This document shows, in pieces, positions 54,972 to 64,000 of a stretch of DNA of 64,000 bases (its first letter is position 1; every line of letters begins with the position of its first letter). The DNA comes from Enterobacter cloacae (GTDB taxonomy: Bacteria > Pseudomonadota > Gammaproteobacteria > Enterobacterales > Enterobacteriaceae): NCBI RefSeq assembly GCF_013375935.1, contig NZ_CP056117.1:3162001-3226000 (forward strand), read 5' to 3'. The position numbers were made by a program, and so were the translations under genes. The notes beneath the pieces were generated by a model. It searched no databases. It saw only the letters and a program-made list of their open reading frames with translations, and was not told the origin of the DNA.

Positions 54972-55853
54972 TTGAGCGATACCACCTACGCCATTATTTA
55001 TGATTTACACAGCCATACTCAGGCCTCTGACGGCCTGCTGACACCCGAAGATCTGGTTCATCGCGCCGTAGAAATGCGCGTCGGCACGCTGGCGATAACC
55101 GATCACGACACGACAGACGCCATTCCTGCGGCGCGCGCCGAGATTGCCCGCAGCGGGCTGGCGCTCAATCTGGTGTCCGGCGTAGAGATTTCGACCGTCT
55201 GGGAAAACCACGAGATTCACATCGTTGGCCTTAACATCGATCCAGACCATCCGGCTATGCGGACGCTTTTGCAGGAACAAAAAGCGCGCCGCAATCATCG
55301 CGCGGAATTGATTGGCGAGCGGCTGGAGAAGGCGCATATTCCCGGTGCGCTGGAGGGTGCGCAAAAGCTGGCGAACGGCGGAGCGGTAACGCGCGGCCAC
55401 TTTGCCCGTTTCCTGGTTGAGGCGGGGAAAGCAACAACCATGGCGGATGTCTTTAAAAAATATCTGGCGCGCGGGAAAACCGGATACGTTCCACCACAGT
55501 GGTGTACAATAAAACAAGCTATTGATGTGATTCATCATTCTGGCGGTAAGGCGGTGCTGGCCCATCCGGGGCGGTATAATCTTTCTGCTAAATGGCTGAA
55601 AAGGCTGCTGGCGCACTTTGCCGAATGCGGTGGTGAGGCGATGGAAGTTGCCCAGTGTCAGCAGGCACCCAATGAGCGCTCACAGCTCGCGACCTACGCC
55701 CGCCAGTTTGGCTTGCTTGGATCACAGGGTTCAGATTTTCATCAGCCCTGCGCGTGGATCGAACTGGGGCGTAAGCTCTGGTTGCCCGCCGGCGTTGAGC
55801 CGGTCTGGCAGCTCTGGGAACAGCCGCAGCAAATTGAAGAGAGGGAAGTATGA
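54972..55853 (+). CDS. rnm: 5'-3' exoribonuclease RNase AM (YciV/TrpH)
   Basis: PHP-domain nuclease that trims the 5' ends of 5S, 16S and 23S rRNA and degrades short RNAs and pAp. Metal-binding motifs are DLHSHTQASDG near residue 10, ITDHDTTDA near 41, VSGVEIS near 67, VLAHPGRY near 195 and GSDFHQP near 252. TTG at 54972 gives MSDTTYAIIYDL and 293 residues, exactly as in E. coli. The upstream ATG at 54960 would add four residues and is the alternative. Its stop overlaps yciO (ATGA). Confidence 0.92.
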   Translation: MSDTTYAIIYDLHSHTQASDGLLTPEDLVHRAVEMRVGTLAITDHDTTDAIPAARAEIARSGLALNLVSGVEISTVWENHEIHIVGLNIDPDHPAMRTLLQEQKARRNHRAELIGERLEKAHIPGALEGAQKLANGGAVTRGHFARFLVEAGKATTMADVFKKYLARGKTGYVPPQWCTIKQAIDVIHHSGGKAVLAHPGRYNLSAKWLKRLLAHFAECGGEAMEVAQCQQAPNERSQLATYARQFGLLGSQGSDFHQPCAWIELGRKLWLPAGVEPVWQLWEQPQQIEEREV

Positions 55854-56469
55854 GTCAGTTTTTCTATATTCATCCGGATAACCCCAGCCGCGTCTGATTA
55901 ATCAGGCCGTGGAGATCGTCCGCAAGGGCGGCGTGATTGTCTATCCAACCGATTCTGGCTACGCGCTGGGCTGTAAAATTGAAGATAAAGGGGCGATGGA
56001 GCGTATCTGCCGCATTCGTCAGCTGCCGGACGGGCACAACTTTACCCTGATGTGTCGCGATCTCTCCGAGCTGTCGACCTACGCCTACGTCGACAACGTG
56101 GCGTTTCGTCTGATCAAAAACAACACGCCAGGTAACTACACCTTTATCCTGAAGGGGACGAAGGAGGTGCCGCGGCGTCTGCTGCAGGAAAAGCGCAAGA
56201 CCATCGGGATGCGCGTGCCGTCTAACCCGATTGCCCAGGCGCTGCTGGAAACCCTCGGCGAGCCGATGCTCTCCACCTCGCTGATGCTGCCGGGAAGTGA
56301 GTTCACCGAATCCGACCCGGAAGAGATTAAAGATCGTCTGGAAAAGGTGGTAGAGCTGATTATTCACGGCGGTTATCTCGGCCAGCAGCCGACCACCGTG
56401 GTGGATCTCACCGAAGATGCGCCAGAGGTGATTCGTGAAGGCGCAGGTGACGTTAAGCCTTTCTTGTAA
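55850..56469 (+). pseudogene. yciO: YciO (Sua5/YrdC-family) gene with a one-base deletion near the start
   Basis: YciO is a Sua5/YrdC-like protein with a nucleotide-binding fold and unclear function. The start at 55850 gives MSQFFYIHPDNP, then the frame stops at codon 16. From 55909 the rest is intact (KGGVIVYPTDSGYALG, PSNPIAQALLE, ending VKPFL). Adding one C to the CCCC run at 55882-55885 restores NPQPRLINQAVEIV. The span of 620 bases is one short of 207 codons, the E. coli length. A true pseudogene, an internal start and a homopolymer error are the alternatives. It is translationally coupled to rnm by ATGA. Confidence 0.88.
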
Positions 56470-56566
56470 GGGTGTAAGCAGATATACTACGCGGCCATCA
56501 AAGCAGGGCGCTGCTCTGTTTTTGACCTGATTCGACGCCTGTGAAGGCGACACCTGAGGAAGCTCA

Positions 56567-57445
56567 ATGAGCGAGAAGTTACAGAAAGTGCTGGCGCGCG
56601 CCGGCCACGGTTCACGCCGTGAAATCGAAGCCATTATTGAAGCCGGTCGCGTGAGCGTGGACGGCAAAATTGCCACGCTGGGTGACCGCGTTGAAATCGT
56701 ACCGGGGCTCAAGATCCGCATCGACGGCCATCTTATCTCCGTTAAAGAATCCGCTGAGCAGATCTGCCGCGTGCTGGCTTACTACAAGCCGGAAGGCGAG
56801 CTGTGTACCCGCAACGACCCGGAAGGTCGCCCGACGGTCTTTGACCGTCTGCCTAAGCTGCGCGGCGCTCGCTGGATTGCCGTAGGGCGTCTGGACGTTA
56901 ACACCTGCGGCCTGCTGCTGTTCACTACCGATGGTGAACTGGCAAACCGTCTGATGCATCCAAGCCGTGAGGTGGAGCGTGAATACGCAGTACGCGTATT
57001 CGGCCAGGTTGACGAGAACAAACTGCGCGACCTGTCGCGCGGCGTGCAGCTTGAAGATGGCCCAGCGGCGTTCAAGACCATCAAATTTACCGGTGGTGAA
57101 GGCATTAACCAGTGGTACAACGTTACACTGACCGAGGGGCGTAACCGCGAGGTTCGTCGCCTGTGGGAAGCGGTAGGTGTGCAGGTAAGCCGCCTGATCC
57201 GCGTTCGCTATGGCGACATTCTGCTGCCTAAAGGCTTGCCTCGCGGCGGCTATACCGAGCTGGATCTGACGCAAACTAACTACCTGCGCGATCTGGTTGG
57301 ACTGACGCCAGAAACCACGTCTAAGGTGGCGGTTGAAAAAGATCGTCGTCGCATGAAGGCAAATCAGATTCGCCGTGCGGTGAAGCGTCACAGCCAGGTA
57401 AGCAGCAATCGCCGCTCTGGCAGCCGTAATAATAACAACGGTTAA
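56567..57445 (+). CDS. rluB: 23S rRNA pseudouridine(2605) synthase
   Basis: Modifies U2605 of 23S rRNA. The N-terminal S4 RNA-binding domain (about 1-60) is followed by an RsuA-type catalytic domain with the catalytic Asp in [18 protein letters not shown] near residue 110. The basic C-terminal tail is rich in Arg, Ser and Asn. Length is 292 residues. AGGAAG precedes the ATG. Confidence 0.96.
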   Translation: MSEKLQKVLARAGHGSRREIEAIIEAGRVSVDGKIATLGDRVEIVPGLKIRIDGHLISVKESAEQICRVLAYYKPEGELCTRNDPEGRPTVFDRLPKLRGARWIAVGRLDVNTCGLLLFTTDGELANRLMHPSREVEREYAVRVFGQVDENKLRDLSRGVQLEDGPAAFKTIKFTGGEGINQWYNVTLTEGRNREVRRLWEAVGVQVSRLIRVRYGDILLPKGLPRGGYTELDLTQTNYLRDLVGLTPETTSKVAVEKDRRRMKANQIRRAVKRHSQVSSNRRSGSRNNNNG

Positions 57446-57449
57446 TCGA

Positions 57450-57477
57450 AAAGCCCGGTGAACATACCGGGCTTTTT
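57450..57477. terminator. Bidirectional terminator between rluB and btuR
   Basis: AAAGCCCGGT/ACCGGGCTTT stem, six-base loop, flanking A and T runs, convergent genes. Confidence 0.88.
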
Positions 57478-57480
57478 TCT

Positions 57481-58071
57481 TTAATAATCAATCCCGATTT
57501 GCGCTTTGATACCCGCATCGAACGCATGTTTAACCGGACGCAGCTCGCTGACGGTATCTGCAAGCTCCAGAATATCCCGATGGCACCCGCGCCCCGTAAC
57601 GATCGCCGTCTGATGCGCCGGGCGATTCTTGAGCGCCTCCAGCACGTCCTGTAGCGGCAGGTAGTCATAGGCCACCATATAGGTGATCTCATCCAGCAGC
57701 ACCATATTCAGCGTCGGGTCGGAAAGCATTCTTTTGGCGTGCTCCCAGACGGCGAGGCAGGCGGCGGTATCCGTTTCCTGGTTCTGGGTGTCCCAGGTAA
57801 AGCCGGTCGCCATGACCTGGAACTCGACGCCGTGCGGTTCGAGCAGATTACGTTCACCGTTGGGCCATTCGCCCTTGATAAACTGGATCACGCCTACCTT
57901 CTGGCCGTGCCCGACCGCGCGGGCAGCGGTGCCAAATGCGGCGGTGGTTTTTCCTTTGCCGTTACCGGTAAAGACGATGACGATCCCGCGCTCATCCTGT
58001 GCGGCCGCCACGCGCGCGTCGACCTGTTCTTTCAGGCGCTGCTGGCGCTGCTGGTGACGTTCTTTACTCAT
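57481..58071 (-). CDS. btuR: Cob(I)yrinic acid a,c-diamide adenosyltransferase
   Basis: CobA/CobO-type corrinoid adenosyltransferase that makes adenosylcobalamin from cob(I)alamin and ATP. The P-loop is GNGKGKTTAA near residue 36, with VLLDEITYMV near 117. It has 196 residues. Its ATG overlaps the yciK stop (ATGA). Confidence 0.95.
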   Translation of the reverse strand: MSKERHQQRQQRLKEQVDARVAAAQDERGIVIVFTGNGKGKTTAAFGTAARAVGHGQKVGVIQFIKGEWPNGERNLLEPHGVEFQVMATGFTWDTQNQETDTAACLAVWEHAKRMLSDPTLNMVLLDEITYMVAYDYLPLQDVLEALKNRPAHQTAIVTGRGCHRDILELADTVSELRPVKHAFDAGIKAQIGIDY

Positions 58072-58829
58072 TGCGAAATCCCCGGCTTACGGCCCGGCTG
58101 GGCATCAAAGGTCATTCCGGTTTTGCGACGGCTGTCGTCGCCCATCAGCCAAAGATAGAGCGGCATGATATCGGCCGGGGTTTTGAGCTTCTGCGGATCT
58201 TCGGTCGGGAACGCGCTGGCGCGCATTTTAGTGCGCGTACCGCCTGGGTTGATACAGTTCACCCGCAGGTGGCGGCTTTGATACTCCTCCGCCAGCACCT
58301 GCATCATCCCTTCAGTAGCAAATTTAGAGACAGCGTATGCCCCCCAGTTCGCGCGGCCCTGACGACCCACGCTGGAGGAGGTGAAGACCAGCGAGCCGGA
58401 ATCTGAGTTAAGTAATAAAGGAAGCAATGCCTGAGTCAGGAAAAACGTTCCGTTGACGTTAACCTGCATCACCTGCTGCCACACCTCGGGATCCTGCTCA
58501 TCCATCGGACGCACTTCACCGAGTAATCCCGCGTTATGCAGGACGCCGTCCAGGCGCGGGTAGTGGGCGCCGATGCGCCGGGCAAGCGCCTGGCATGACG
58601 CTGGCGTACAGGTCAGCAGATCCAGGGTATACCAGGGCGTGGGCGTCCCGCTGGCGTCTTCAATTTCCCGCGCGACGGACTTGAGCTTTTCTTCATTGCG
58701 TCCGAGCAGAATAAGGCTGGCACCGTATTCGGAGTAGGTCAGGGCAGCTTCGCGACCAATCCCGTCGCTGGCACCGGTAACCAGAATGATACGGTTCTCT
58801 AGAAGGTTTTTTTGTGGCTGATAATGCAC
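58068..58829 (-). CDS. yciK: Short-chain dehydrogenase YciK
   Basis: A 253-residue SDR oxidoreductase with the Rossmann motif TGASDGIG near residue 18, NAG near 96 and the catalytic Ser/Tyr/Lys set in TSSSVGRQGRANWGAYAVSK. The substrate is unknown. It is coupled with btuR downstream. Confidence 0.94.
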   Translation of the reverse strand: MHYQPQKNLLENRIILVTGASDGIGREAALTYSEYGASLILLGRNEEKLKSVAREIEDASGTPTPWYTLDLLTCTPASCQALARRIGAHYPRLDGVLHNAGLLGEVRPMDEQDPEVWQQVMQVNVNGTFFLTQALLPLLLNSDSGSLVFTSSSVGRQGRANWGAYAVSKFATEGMMQVLAEEYQSRHLRVNCINPGGTRTKMRASAFPTEDPQKLKTPADIMPLYLWLMGDDSRRKTGMTFDAQPGRKPGISQ

Positions 58830-59081
58830 GGTGACTCCTCAGGTGCAACGGGCGGGACCTGCACCTTTATTTATGACTTTTCGGCTTTATGCCCGAAACA
58901 GCGTCAGAATTCAATCAGTCTACCGGACAGAACGCTTGGAAATTAACAATTTGCAAAGATTTAAACCAGAATCGGGGTATTCCTGAAGCCGCCTCGCAGA
59001 GGTAATGTCCCGAGCGAGACGCCCAGGCCGGGCTGTTGTACACTGGCGTGAAAGATTCGTGGTTAAATCAAGGTGGAACGC

Positions 59082-60128
59082 GTGGAGTTACTTTCTCAAT
59101 ATGGGTTGTTTTTGGCCAAAATCGCGACGGTGGTTATTGCTATTGCGGTGATTGCCGTTCTGATTGCCAACCTGACGCAGCGCAAGCGTCAGCGCGGTGA
59201 ATTACGCATTACCCGCCTGAGTGAGCAGTATCAAGAGATGCAGGAAGAGATGTCGCTGGCGCTGCTGGACGATCATCAGCAGAAGCTGTGGCTGAAAGCG
59301 CGCAAGAAAAAACAGAAGCAGGAAGCCAGGGCCGCGAAGGCGAAAGCAAAGCGTGGTGCCCCGCAGGCTGACGCAAAGCCGCGGGTCTATGTGCTCGATT
59401 TTAAAGGCAGCATGGACGCGCACGAAGTCTCTTCACTGCGCGAAGAGGTGACGGCGGTGCTTGCCGTAGCCACTGCGCAGGATCAGGTCGTGGTTCGTCT
59501 TGAAAGCCCGGGTGGTGTCGTCCATGGGTATGGGCTGGCGGCTTCACAGCTACAGCGCCTGCGGGATAAGCAGATCCCGCTTACTGTAGCCGTGGATAAA
59601 GTCGCGGCGAGCGGTGGCTATATGATGGCCTGCGTCGCGGACAAAATCGTTGCAGCGCCTTTCTCCATTATCGGCTCGATTGGCGTGGTCGCGCAGATCC
59701 CTAACTTCAATCGTTTCCTGAAAAATAAAGAGATTGATATTGAGCTGCACACCGCGGGTCAGTACAAACGCACGCTGACGCTGCTTGGTGAAAACACAGA
59801 AGAGGGGCGGCAGAAATTCCGTGAGGATCTGAACGAAACCCATCATCTGTTCAAAGACTTCGTGCACCGTATGCGCCCTACGCTTGATATTGAGCAGGTG
59901 GCAACGGGTGAACACTGGTACGGCACCCAGGCGCAGGAGAAGGGGCTGGTGGATGACGTTGGCACCAGTGACGATCTGCTGCTCAACCTGATGGAGGGCC
60001 GCGAGCTGGTAGGGGTACGTTTTACCCAGCGCAAGCGCCTTCTGGATCGCTTTACCAATAGCGCGGCAGAAAGCGCGGATCGCCTGCTGCTGCGCTGGCT
60101 CCAGCGGGGCCAAAAGCCGCTGCTGTAA
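59082..60128 (+). CDS. sohB: Probable inner-membrane peptidase SohB
   Basis: S49-family serine protease related to signal peptide peptidase SppA; multicopy SohB suppresses htrA defects in E. coli. An N-terminal helix (about residues 10-32) anchors it, a charged Lys/Ala-rich stretch follows (about 70-95), and the protease domain has the catalytic Ser in KVAASGGYMMACVAD near 178 with Lys in QYKRTLTLLGE near 230. GTG at 59082 gives MELLSQYGLF and 348 residues; GTG at 59073 is the alternative and overlaps AAGGTGG. Confidence 0.92.
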   Translation: MELLSQYGLFLAKIATVVIAIAVIAVLIANLTQRKRQRGELRITRLSEQYQEMQEEMSLALLDDHQQKLWLKARKKKQKQEARAAKAKAKRGAPQADAKPRVYVLDFKGSMDAHEVSSLREEVTAVLAVATAQDQVVVRLESPGGVVHGYGLAASQLQRLRDKQIPLTVAVDKVAASGGYMMACVADKIVAAPFSIIGSIGVVAQIPNFNRFLKNKEIDIELHTAGQYKRTLTLLGENTEEGRQKFREDLNETHHLFKDFVHRMRPTLDIEQVATGEHWYGTQAQEKGLVDDVGTSDDLLLNLMEGRELVGVRFTQRKRLLDRFTNSAAESADRLLLRWLQRGQKPLL

Positions 60129-60130
60129 AG

Positions 60131-60160
60131 AAAAACGCGAGGCATTTGCCTCGCGTTTTT
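60131..60160. terminator. Bidirectional terminator between sohB and yciN
   Basis: AAAAACGCGAGGCA/TGCCTCGCGTTTTT long perfect stem between convergent genes. Confidence 0.9.
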
Positions 60161-60163
60161 GTC

Positions 60164-60415
60164 TTAATCGACCAGGTGATACTTCTCTGAGAGCGCATGC
60201 GCCAGGTACTTAAACATGTTAAATACGGCGGTGCTTTTCGGGGTGGGCAGCCCTTGTTCATCAAGGAAGTATTCACCGCTGAACACCAGCACGCCATTAC
60301 GTTGTTCTACGCCAGTCGCTTCGATCCCTGCCAGGGTATCCTCATGGTCGCGAATGAGTTTGTTTGCTTCGATAAGCAGAGAAGCTCGGTCAATGGGTTG
60401 GGTTGTATTCTGCAT
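60164..60415 (-). CDS. yciN: YciN family protein
   Basis: An 83-residue soluble protein closely matching E. coli YciN ([20 protein letters not shown] and [20 protein letters not shown]). The ATG at 60415 has GGAGT upstream; the frame extends 39 codons further without conservation. The function is unknown. Confidence 0.9.
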   Translation of the reverse strand: MQNTTQPIDRASLLIEANKLIRDHEDTLAGIEATGVEQRNGVLVFSGEYFLDEQGLPTPKSTAVFNMFKYLAHALSEKYHLVD

Positions 60416-60814
60416 ATTCCACTCCTTAAACAGTGACAATAGTCTACGCCTGGGGCGCTTCAGGGGCAAATTTTCCCTGTTATCAGAGGGGATAAGGAAC
60501 CGGCGGCTTGCTGGCGGGATTTGCTTTTGCATGCTAATAAAGTTGCGTAACGAATTTTATCAGGTACAGTGTGCGCTTTCGTCATTCTGGCAACAGAATT
60601 GCTTGACATTCGACCGGGAATTCGTCACGAATGAATAGTGATGTGAGAAAAATACCCGATAACTCAATGACCTGGATGTCGCCATTCTGACGTTCGGTAA
60701 GACATAGGGGTTGATATCCCCTGACGCCGTCGCAATATCAATGGCTCGCCGTCAGCGGAAGGGAAATCAACGTGCGGCGTATTCCTGGAAGAATTAAATT
60801 AGGTAAAGGTGAAT
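60416..60814. other. yciN-topA intergenic region
   Basis: 399 bases between divergent genes. In E. coli topA has several supercoiling- and sigma-32-responsive promoters here with FIS sites. I see promoter-like AT-rich DNA but no further gene and cannot assign each promoter. Confidence 0.5.
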
Positions 60815-63412
60815 ATGGGTAAAGCTCTCGTCATCGTTGAGTCCCCGGCAAAAGCCAAAACGATCAATAAATATCTGGGCAATGACTACGTGGTTAAGTC
60901 CAGCGTTGGTCACATCCGCGATTTGCCGACCAGTGGCTCAGCCAGCAAAAAGAGCGCAGACTCTACCTCCACCAAAGGGGCTAAAAAGCCTAAAAAGGAT
61001 GAACGTAGCGCGCTTGTCAACCGCATGGGTGTTAACCCATGGCACAACTGGGATGCACAATATGAAGTGCTGCCAGGCAAAGAGAAAGTCGTTAACGAGC
61101 TGAAGCAGCTGGCTGAAAAAGCCGACCACATCTATCTCGCAACCGACCTTGACCGCGAAGGGGAAGCCATCGCATGGCACCTGCGGGAAGTGATCGGCGG
61201 AGACGACAAACGCTACAGCCGTGTAGTGTTTAACGAAATTACAAAGAATGCGATTCGTCAGGCGTTTGAAAAGCCGGGTGAACTGAATATCGACCGTGTA
61301 AACGCTCAGCAGGCGCGTCGCTTTATGGACCGCGTTGTGGGCTACATGGTCTCGCCGCTGCTGTGGAAAAAGGTCGCTCGCGGTCTTTCAGCAGGGCGCG
61401 TACAGTCCGTTGCCGTGCGCCTTGTCGTGGAGCGCGAACGCGAAATCAAAGCGTTCGTTCCGGAAGAGTTCTGGGAAGTGGATGCGAATGTCACCACGCC
61501 GGGCGGCGATGCGCTGCCCCTGCAGGTGAGCCACCACAACGACAAGCCGTTCCGTCCTGAAAACCGCGACCAGACAATGGCCGCCGTGGCGCAGCTGGAA
61601 AAAGCGCGTTATCAGGTTCTGGATCGTGAAGATAAACCGACCAGCAGCAAGCCTGGCGCGCCGTTTATTACGTCTACCCTTCAGCAGGCTGCAAGCACGC
61701 GTCTGGGCTATGGCGTGAAGAAGACCATGATGATGGCCCAGCGTCTGTATGAAGCGGGTTACATCACCTACATGCGTACTGACTCAACCAACCTGAGCCA
61801 GGATGCTGTCAACATGGTGCGCGGCTACATTGGCGACAACTTCGGAAAAAAATACCTGCCGGAAAGCCCTAATCAGTACGCCAGCAAGGAGAATTCTCAG
61901 GAAGCGCACGAGGCGATTCGTCCTTCTGACGTTTCCGTGCTGGCTGAATCCCTGAAAGATATGGAAGCGGATGCGCAGAAGCTCTATCAGCTGATCTGGC
62001 GCCAGTTCGTGGCCTGCCAGATGACGCCTGCGAAATACGACTCCACCACCCTGACCGTCGGTGCCGGTGATTTCCGCCTGAAGGCTCGCGGCCGTATTCT
62101 GCGTTTCGACGGCTGGACAAAAGTAATGCCCGCGCTGCGTAAAGGGGATGAAGACCGAACGCTGCCGTCCGTCAATAAAGGTGACGAGCTGTCGCTGGTC
62201 GATCTCGTTCCGGCTCAGCACTTCACCAAGCCGCCTGCGCGCTTCAGCGAAGCGTCGCTGGTGAAAGAGCTGGAAAAACGCGGTATTGGCCGTCCGTCCA
62301 CCTACGCGTCAATCATCTCGACCATTCAGGATCGCGGTTACGTTCGCGTTGAGAACCGTCGTTTCTATGCCGAAAAAATGGGCGAGATCGTCACTGACCG
62401 GCTGGAAGCCAACTTCCGTGAACTGATGAACTACGATTTCACCGCGCAGATGGAGGACAGCCTTGACGAGGTTGCCAGCCACAAGGCCGAGTGGAAAAAG
62501 GTTCTCGACAGCTTCTTCAGCGATTTTACCAACCAGCTTGAGAAAGCCGAGAAAGATCCTGAAGAGGGCGGCATGCTGCCTAACCAGATGGTTCTGACCA
62601 GCATCGACTGCCCGACCTGTGGCCGTAAGATGGGCATTCGCACCGCCACCACGGGCGTGTTCCTCGGCTGTTCCGGGTACGCGCTGTCCCCGAAAGAGCG
62701 TTGCAAAACCACTATCAACCTCGTGCCGGAGAACGAAGTTCTCAACGTGCTGGAAGGGGATGATGCGGAAACCAACGCGCTTCGCGCTAAGCGCCGCTGC
62801 AAGAAATGCGGCACGGCGATGGACAGCTACCTGATCGATCCGAAACGTAAGCTTCACGTCTGCGGTAACAACCCGACCTGCGACGGTTACGAGATTGAAG
62901 AGGGCGAGTTCCGCATTAAAGGCTACGATGGCCCAATCGTCGAGTGTGAGAAATGTGGTTCCGAAATGCACCTGAAAATGGGACGCTTCGGTAAGTACAT
63001 GGCGTGCACCAACGACGACTGTAAAAACACGCGCAAGATCCTGCGTAACGGTGAAGTTGCACCGCCGAAGGAAGATCCGGTTCCGCTTCCGGAGCTGCCG
63101 TGTGAGAAGTCGGACGCTTATTTCGTGCTGCGTGACGGCGCTGCCGGGGTATTCCTCGCGGCCAATACCTTCCCGAAATCACGTGAAACGCGCGCGCCGC
63201 TGGTAGAAGAGCTTTATCGCTTCCGCGACCGCCTGCCGGAAAAACTGCGCTACCTGGCCGATGCGCCGCAGCAGGATCCGGAAGGCAATAAAACCGTGGT
63301 GCGTTTTAGCCGTAAAACGAAGCAGCAGTACGTGGCGGCGGAGAAAGAGGGTAAAGCGACCGGCTGGTCAGCCTTCTTTGTTGACGGCAAATGGGTTGAA
63401 GGCAAGAAATAA
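60815..63412 (+). CDS. topA: DNA topoisomerase I
   Basis: Type IA topoisomerase that relaxes negative supercoils. The Toprim domain is at residues ~1-140 ([24 protein letters not shown]). The active-site Tyr319 lies in YMRTDSTN. The C-terminal zinc-ribbon repeats have cysteine sets CPTCGRK near 599, CKKCGTAMD near 662 and CEKCGSEM near 711, and basic single-strand-binding domains follow. The start at 60815 gives [11 protein letters not shown] and 865 residues as in E. coli; the ATG-proximal frame from 60809 adds two residues. Confidence 0.98.
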   Translation: MGKALVIVESPAKAKTINKYLGNDYVVKSSVGHIRDLPTSGSASKKSADSTSTKGAKKPKKDERSALVNRMGVNPWHNWDAQYEVLPGKEKVVNELKQLAEKADHIYLATDLDREGEAIAWHLREVIGGDDKRYSRVVFNEITKNAIRQAFEKPGELNIDRVNAQQARRFMDRVVGYMVSPLLWKKVARGLSAGRVQSVAVRLVVEREREIKAFVPEEFWEVDANVTTPGGDALPLQVSHHNDKPFRPENRDQTMAAVAQLEKARYQVLDREDKPTSSKPGAPFITSTLQQAASTRLGYGVKKTMMMAQRLYEAGYITYMRTDSTNLSQDAVNMVRGYIGDNFGKKYLPESPNQYASKENSQEAHEAIRPSDVSVLAESLKDMEADAQKLYQLIWRQFVACQMTPAKYDSTTLTVGAGDFRLKARGRILRFDGWTKVMPALRKGDEDRTLPSVNKGDELSLVDLVPAQHFTKPPARFSEASLVKELEKRGIGRPSTYASIISTIQDRGYVRVENRRFYAEKMGEIVTDRLEANFRELMNYDFTAQMEDSLDEVASHKAEWKKVLDSFFSDFTNQLEKAEKDPEEGGMLPNQMVLTSIDCPTCGRKMGIRTATTGVFLGCSGYALSPKERCKTTINLVPENEVLNVLEGDDAETNALRAKRRCKKCGTAMDSYLIDPKRKLHVCGNNPTCDGYEIEEGEFRIKGYDGPIVECEKCGSEMHLKMGRFGKYMACTNDDCKNTRKILRNGEVAPPKEDPVPLPELPCEKSDAYFVLRDGAAGVFLAANTFPKSRETRAPLVEELYRFRDRLPEKLRYLADAPQQDPEGNKTVVRFSRKTKQQYVAAEKEGKATGWSAFFVDGKWVEGKK

Positions 63413-63438
63413 TCTTCCCTTACCGTAACTTACCTGTG

Positions 63439-63465
63439 AAAGGGCCGGACTTCCGGCCCTTTTTT
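63439..63465 (+). terminator. Terminator of topA
   Basis: AGGGCCGGA/TCCGGCCCT stem with a two-base loop and six T. Confidence 0.9.
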
Positions 63466-63583
63466 ATTACCACGTTATTATTTTTTGTTCCGTACTATAC
63501 AGCCTGGCTATAAATGATATAGTGGTTATAGTTAACCCGTTTTTTATTATCAAATCGTCTTAAGCGATGGACGCATGCGCTAA

Positions 63584-64000
<417 letters not shown>

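Overview
The window is enterobacterial chromosome, most likely Enterobacter or a close relative (Lelliottia/Leclercia type). The proteins are near-identical in length and motif to their E. coli K-12 counterparts. The order narL-narX-narK-narGHJI-tyrTV-purU-ychJ-rssA-rssB-galU-hns-tdk-adhE-ychE-oppABCDF-yciU-clsA-yciY-yciI-tonB-yciA-yciB-yciC-ompW-trp-rnm-yciO-rluB-btuR-yciK-sohB-yciN-topA-cysB is the E. coli 27-29 min order as I know it. Differences from K-12 include an assimilatory nitrate reductase gene beside ychO/narL, a voltage-gated channel gene after oppF, a small accessory block between yciY and yciI, an IroN/FepA-type receptor between yciA and yciB, and yedEF beside trpA.

Layout. 1-14971: nitrate block, with the 3' part of nasA (assimilatory), ychO, the NarX/NarL two-component system, the NarK transporter and the respiratory nitrate reductase operon narGHJI. 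Perfect FNR boxes lie ahead of narK and narG and NarL-type heptamers are clustered around them. 15061-15598: tyrT-type operon on the minus strand (two identical tRNA-Tyr genes plus RtT-like repeats). 15680-22033: purU, ychJ, rssA, rssB (RpoS turnover), galU, hns, tdk. 22098-25904: adhE and ychE. 26670-32251: oligopeptide permease oppABCDF. 32297-35303: channel, yciU, clsA, yciY. 35421-39353: accessory block holding a tiny membrane ORF, an Exc2-like lipoprotein, leuE, a GT25 glycosyltransferase, remnants of P2-like phage tail genes (FI start fused to a D fragment) and a MarR-GNAT fusion. 39381-46125: yciI, tonB, yciA, siderophore receptor, yciB, yciC, ompW and a small secreted protein. 46543-47984: yedFE. 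48161-54895: the complete trp operon with leader peptide, attenuator and operator. 54972-64000: rnm, yciO, rluB, btuR, yciK, sohB, yciN, topA and the start of cysB.

How the genes work together. NarX senses nitrate and phosphorylates NarL. NarL and FNR then control narK and narGHJI, which import nitrate and reduce it with quinol. adhE and ompW are further anaerobic or redox-responsive functions. tonB energises the adjacent siderophore receptor, which carries a clear Fur box.

The most notable result is that three normally conserved genes are broken by single-base lesions. narI (haem b subunit) has an in-frame amber at codon 41. yciB has one extra base in an A8 run. yciO lacks one base in a C4 run. 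Each gene otherwise keeps exactly its E. coli homologue's length. If real, the narI lesion should impair membrane-bound nitrate respiration. The two homopolymer lesions could equally be sequencing errors. I found no CRISPR array, complete insertion sequence or intact prophage, and no clear new multi-gene system. The best candidates for unexplored biology are the clsA-yciI accessory block and the zinc-ribbon-tailed channel.
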